Positions 61,898-64,000 of a DNA stretch of 64,000 bases are shown piece after piece; the stretch's first letter is position 1; the number at the start of each line of letters is the position of its first letter. Position numbers and translations under genes: made by a program. The notes beneath the pieces were generated by a model. The model searched no databases, had not been told where the DNA came from, and saw only the letters and a list, made by a program, of their open reading frames with translations. The stretch lies in the NCBI GenBank assembly GCA_024663395.1, contig JANFAH010000034.1, positions 62,001 to 126,000 on the forward strand. Reading direction: 5' to 3'. The DNA comes from Pisolithus tinctorius. Its lineage: Eukaryota; Basidiomycota; Agaricomycetes; Boletales; Pisolithaceae.

Positions 61898-63235
61898 CTA
61901 CAATCCTTCAACTTGATCCTCCAACCAAGCCCAAAGTTCCTTTCCAAGCTGCGGGTCCTGAGTATCAGCGCGAGGCGTCGCTACCCTTGCCCATGGGATC
62001 AAATACTGGAGATGAAGGCCGTGAGACTCCAAGGTGACGCAAGAGTGATACAAAATCGTACCTTTCCACTAAGATTGACGGCATCTGGGAACGTCCCCGC
62101 ATACAATTGCGTCAGTGCACCATACGATACATCATAAAGAACCCTGTTCTGTGTTCAAAATAGTGCTAAGAGAACCAGCCACGTGTAGCGCATAAAGCAA
62201 GTGGTGCGTACAAAGAACGGCTGGAGGAACCAACTGTGGTGGCGTTGTAGTTCTGTCCGGATTGGCCCTGTCGATGAAGTACGATGTCAACGTTGCTGAA
62301 CACGCAGGCCACCGCAGTTGAACAGACCTGGGTTAACGGCTATTGACACGATACCTTGATCCCGATACCTCCTGTTGAGTTCTGAGGAAAAAACGATGTT
62401 TCCCTGCACACGCATATGGTGAGCTCAGTTTAAGACCTGCAATTGTCGGATCTCATGCATACGAATTTACTCTGACTATACAGCGCGTACGAGGATGTCG
62501 CTCTACGTTTCGGAGTATCCTTGAACGTGTCGAAACCAAGCCCACCGCGCCAGTGGGCATTGGATGAAACGTTGATGACGCGCACTGTACCATTGGGTGA
62601 TGACTTTGCAGTAGAGAGAAGGACGGGTAAGAGTAGTTTGGTCAGGTAGAAATGACCCAAAACATTGGTCCCGAATTGAAGGTCGTAGCCGTCCGCCGTG
62701 ATCATGTCAACCGGCGGATGCATGACTCCTCTAATAGGGAGATTGTGAGCCTGCAGTACGTTACGACTCTAATGTCCTGCACGTACGCATTGTTGTAGAG
62801 GATATGAAGCTGAGCCTCCTTGCTGTTCAAGACCGTAAGTGACCGCCAAAATACCAAATATATATGCACCTCGCAAACTCCTCGGCAGACTGTTTGATAG
62901 ATCGAAGGTTGGCCAGATCAAGCTGAAGGAGATGGGCCTCGCGTCCCGTCTGCTCCTTGAGCTCGTCAAGTGCTGCCTTACCCTTGGTAGCATCCCTGCA
63001 CGCAATCCACACTTTTGCATTCTTCGCGAGCAGAACCTATGGTAGAAGAGCAACATATAAGTGAAAGATGATAGGGGCAGTGGAGAAAACCAACCCTGGC
63101 AGTTTCTTTGCCAATGCCAACATTCGCCCCGGTGACGAGTACCACCTTACCAGTTAAGTCTGGGATATTGTCTACGGTGACGGTGGGTGGAGGAGGGAAC
63201 AAGACCTCGCGTGCAGAGGAGTATGAGTTACCCAT
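61898..63235 (-). CDS. Short-chain dehydrogenase/reductase, retinol-dehydrogenase-like
   Basis: Eight exons sum to 939 bp (312 aa) in frame: 63235-63095, 63036-62870, 62822-62787, 62730-62463, 62403-62328, 62267-62212, 62148-62062, 62005-61898. The Rossmann cofactor motif TGANVGIG lies at 35-42, with Arg61 (IACRD) suggesting NADP preference. NNAG is at 113-116, Asn137 in NVLGHFYLT, Ser170/171 in INVSSNAH, and the catalytic YSQSK at 199-203. NPG...IRTEL and [11 protein letters not shown] follow, and it ends [11 protein letters not shown]. The domain order and length match fungal WW-oxidoreductase/retinol-dehydrogenase-type SDRs. Substrate is unknown. The start MGNSYSSAR lies about 36 bp downstream of a TATA-like box. 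Confidence 0.93.
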
Positions 63236-63270
63236 GGTGTCTGGGAGACTCCCTTTCGGAACGGGGCCAA

Positions 63271-63278
63271 CTTATATA
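63271..63278 (-). promoter_or_regulatory. TATA-like box of the SDR gene
   Basis: CATATATAAG is read on the minus strand about 36-45 bp before the SDR start codon. Confidence 0.5.
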
Positions 63279-63829
63279 TGGCTCTCCTCTCCCACAAAGT
63301 GCTGCGCAGGGAGATGCCTGAGGCCGAATGTGTCTTATCTGTCGCGCAATCCCAGCGTCTCGCACTAACCCACGGCGCAGCACGTTGCCTTAGCTATGCA
63401 TGGCTTTGCGCTCAAGCTCGATTGACAAGTTGGACGTTTATTGCTAACTAGCGAGCCTGCGATCTTGGACGCAGTCAACAGGGCCTTCGTAGCGATCACG
63501 TGAACATTAGATAATCCAAGGCGTGTTCAGACTTCGGTTCTTCGACCTTCGTAGCCTTGCATCTGAGCACACTTCCTTCTCGCGCATATACTCGTTATTT
63601 CTTTGCTCTCCCACTCACTTCCCTTTCACATCTTAGCGTGTTTGGTCGGTCTTGTGGCCTCTTCTTGATCCCTATCTCCATTCGGTCACATGATTCCCTT
63701 TTTCTCAGTCACGTGATCATCTTTCGGTCCTGGCGTCACGCGGCCTTCCCCCCACACGCTAGATCGCACTTACCTTGTGATCTAAGTTGCATATCGCTCT
63801 CTCTACGTCTCTAGTCTCTATCTCAGATA
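63279..63829. other. Intergenic region right of the SDR gene
   Basis: No recognisable gene. From about 63540 the plus strand becomes pyrimidine-rich, as is common before fungal start sites. Confidence 0.4.
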
Positions 63830-63880
63830 TTTCTTCTTCTTCATCTCTCTCTCTCTCTCTCTCTCTCTATCCCTCTATCT
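63830..63880 (+). repeat. CT microsatellite in a pyrimidine tract
   Basis: An uninterrupted run of about 11-12 CT units around 63845-63868, inside a longer C/T-rich stretch. Confidence 0.9.
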
Positions 63881-63950
63881 CTGTCATTTTTGGTTCACCT
63901 AGCTACGAAGGCGGTTCTGACGGTTCGACGGTATCGTCTCATCCAGAGCA

Positions 63951-64000
63951 ATGGCTGACATCAGCAAAGGTGCATTGTAAGGCTACGACGTAACCGCAGT
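63951..64000 (+). CDS. Possible start of a gene running off the window
   Basis: ATG at 63951 (MADISK) follows the pyrimidine tract, and GTGCAT directly after AAAG could be a 5' splice site. Only 50 bases are visible, so this is a suggestion. Confidence 0.25.

Overview
This window reads as a repeat-dominated chromosome segment of a filamentous basidiomycete, probably an Agaricomycete. The grounds are the element mix (chromodomain Ty3/Gypsy, Copia, KDZ, PIF/Harbinger, Tc1), the short GT-AG introns with CTAAC/CTGAC-like branch sites, and the host genes at the right edge. Species was not determined.

Positions 1-53,200 are an almost continuous stack of nested transposable elements, dissected here through exact target-site duplications (TSDs). 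(1) Left block: a fragment of a long LTR (family C, 88-9298) contains a solo LTR (248-9120, TSD CTCCC), which contains a complete Gypsy element, Gypsy-1 (849-9003, minus strand, TSD GTTCC). (2) 9299-11446: remains of a PIF/Harbinger element (Myb/SANT-like gene plus the 3' end of a DDE transposase). (3) 11447-40727: a 3'-truncated plus-strand Gypsy (Gypsy-3) split by Gypsy-2 (13053-31066, TSD ACTTC), by a Gypsy-1-type solo LTR (31875-35359, TSD CCAGG) and by Gypsy-4 (35372-40490, TSD CCTTT). Gypsy-2 itself carries an inverted pair of family-C elements, a solo LTR (TSD TGAAC) and a Copia element (24125-29490, TSD GTGGC). (4) 40728-49090: a decayed KDZ transposase gene interrupted by a family-C element, by a Tc1 element with an intact transposase (itself hit by a solo LTR, TSD CTTTA) and by a 1.57-kb fold-back palindrome. 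(5) 50960-52350: a minisatellite of about 80-bp units.

From about 53,280 the composition changes abruptly from CpG-poor to CpG-rich and ordinary host genes follow: a P-loop GTPase (52616-53831, minus), an unidentified spliced gene (54886-57929, minus), an endonuclease III homolog NTH1 (58077-59484, plus, six exons), an unidentified coding region (about 59823-61700, plus) and a short-chain dehydrogenase (61898-63235, minus, eight exons). The change falls inside exon 3 of the GTPase gene.

One theme links the repeats. Nearly every LTR-LTR mismatch I compared, most stop codons in otherwise intact element ORFs, and even mismatched TSD pairs are explained by C-to-T change at CpG, as expected for methylated or RIP-like silenced DNA. 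Two features look least described: a third ORF ending in a zinc knuckle directly after the Pol chromodomain in two Gypsy elements, and a family of 1.8-kb LTR-like elements that carry their own ORF and make 4-bp TSDs.
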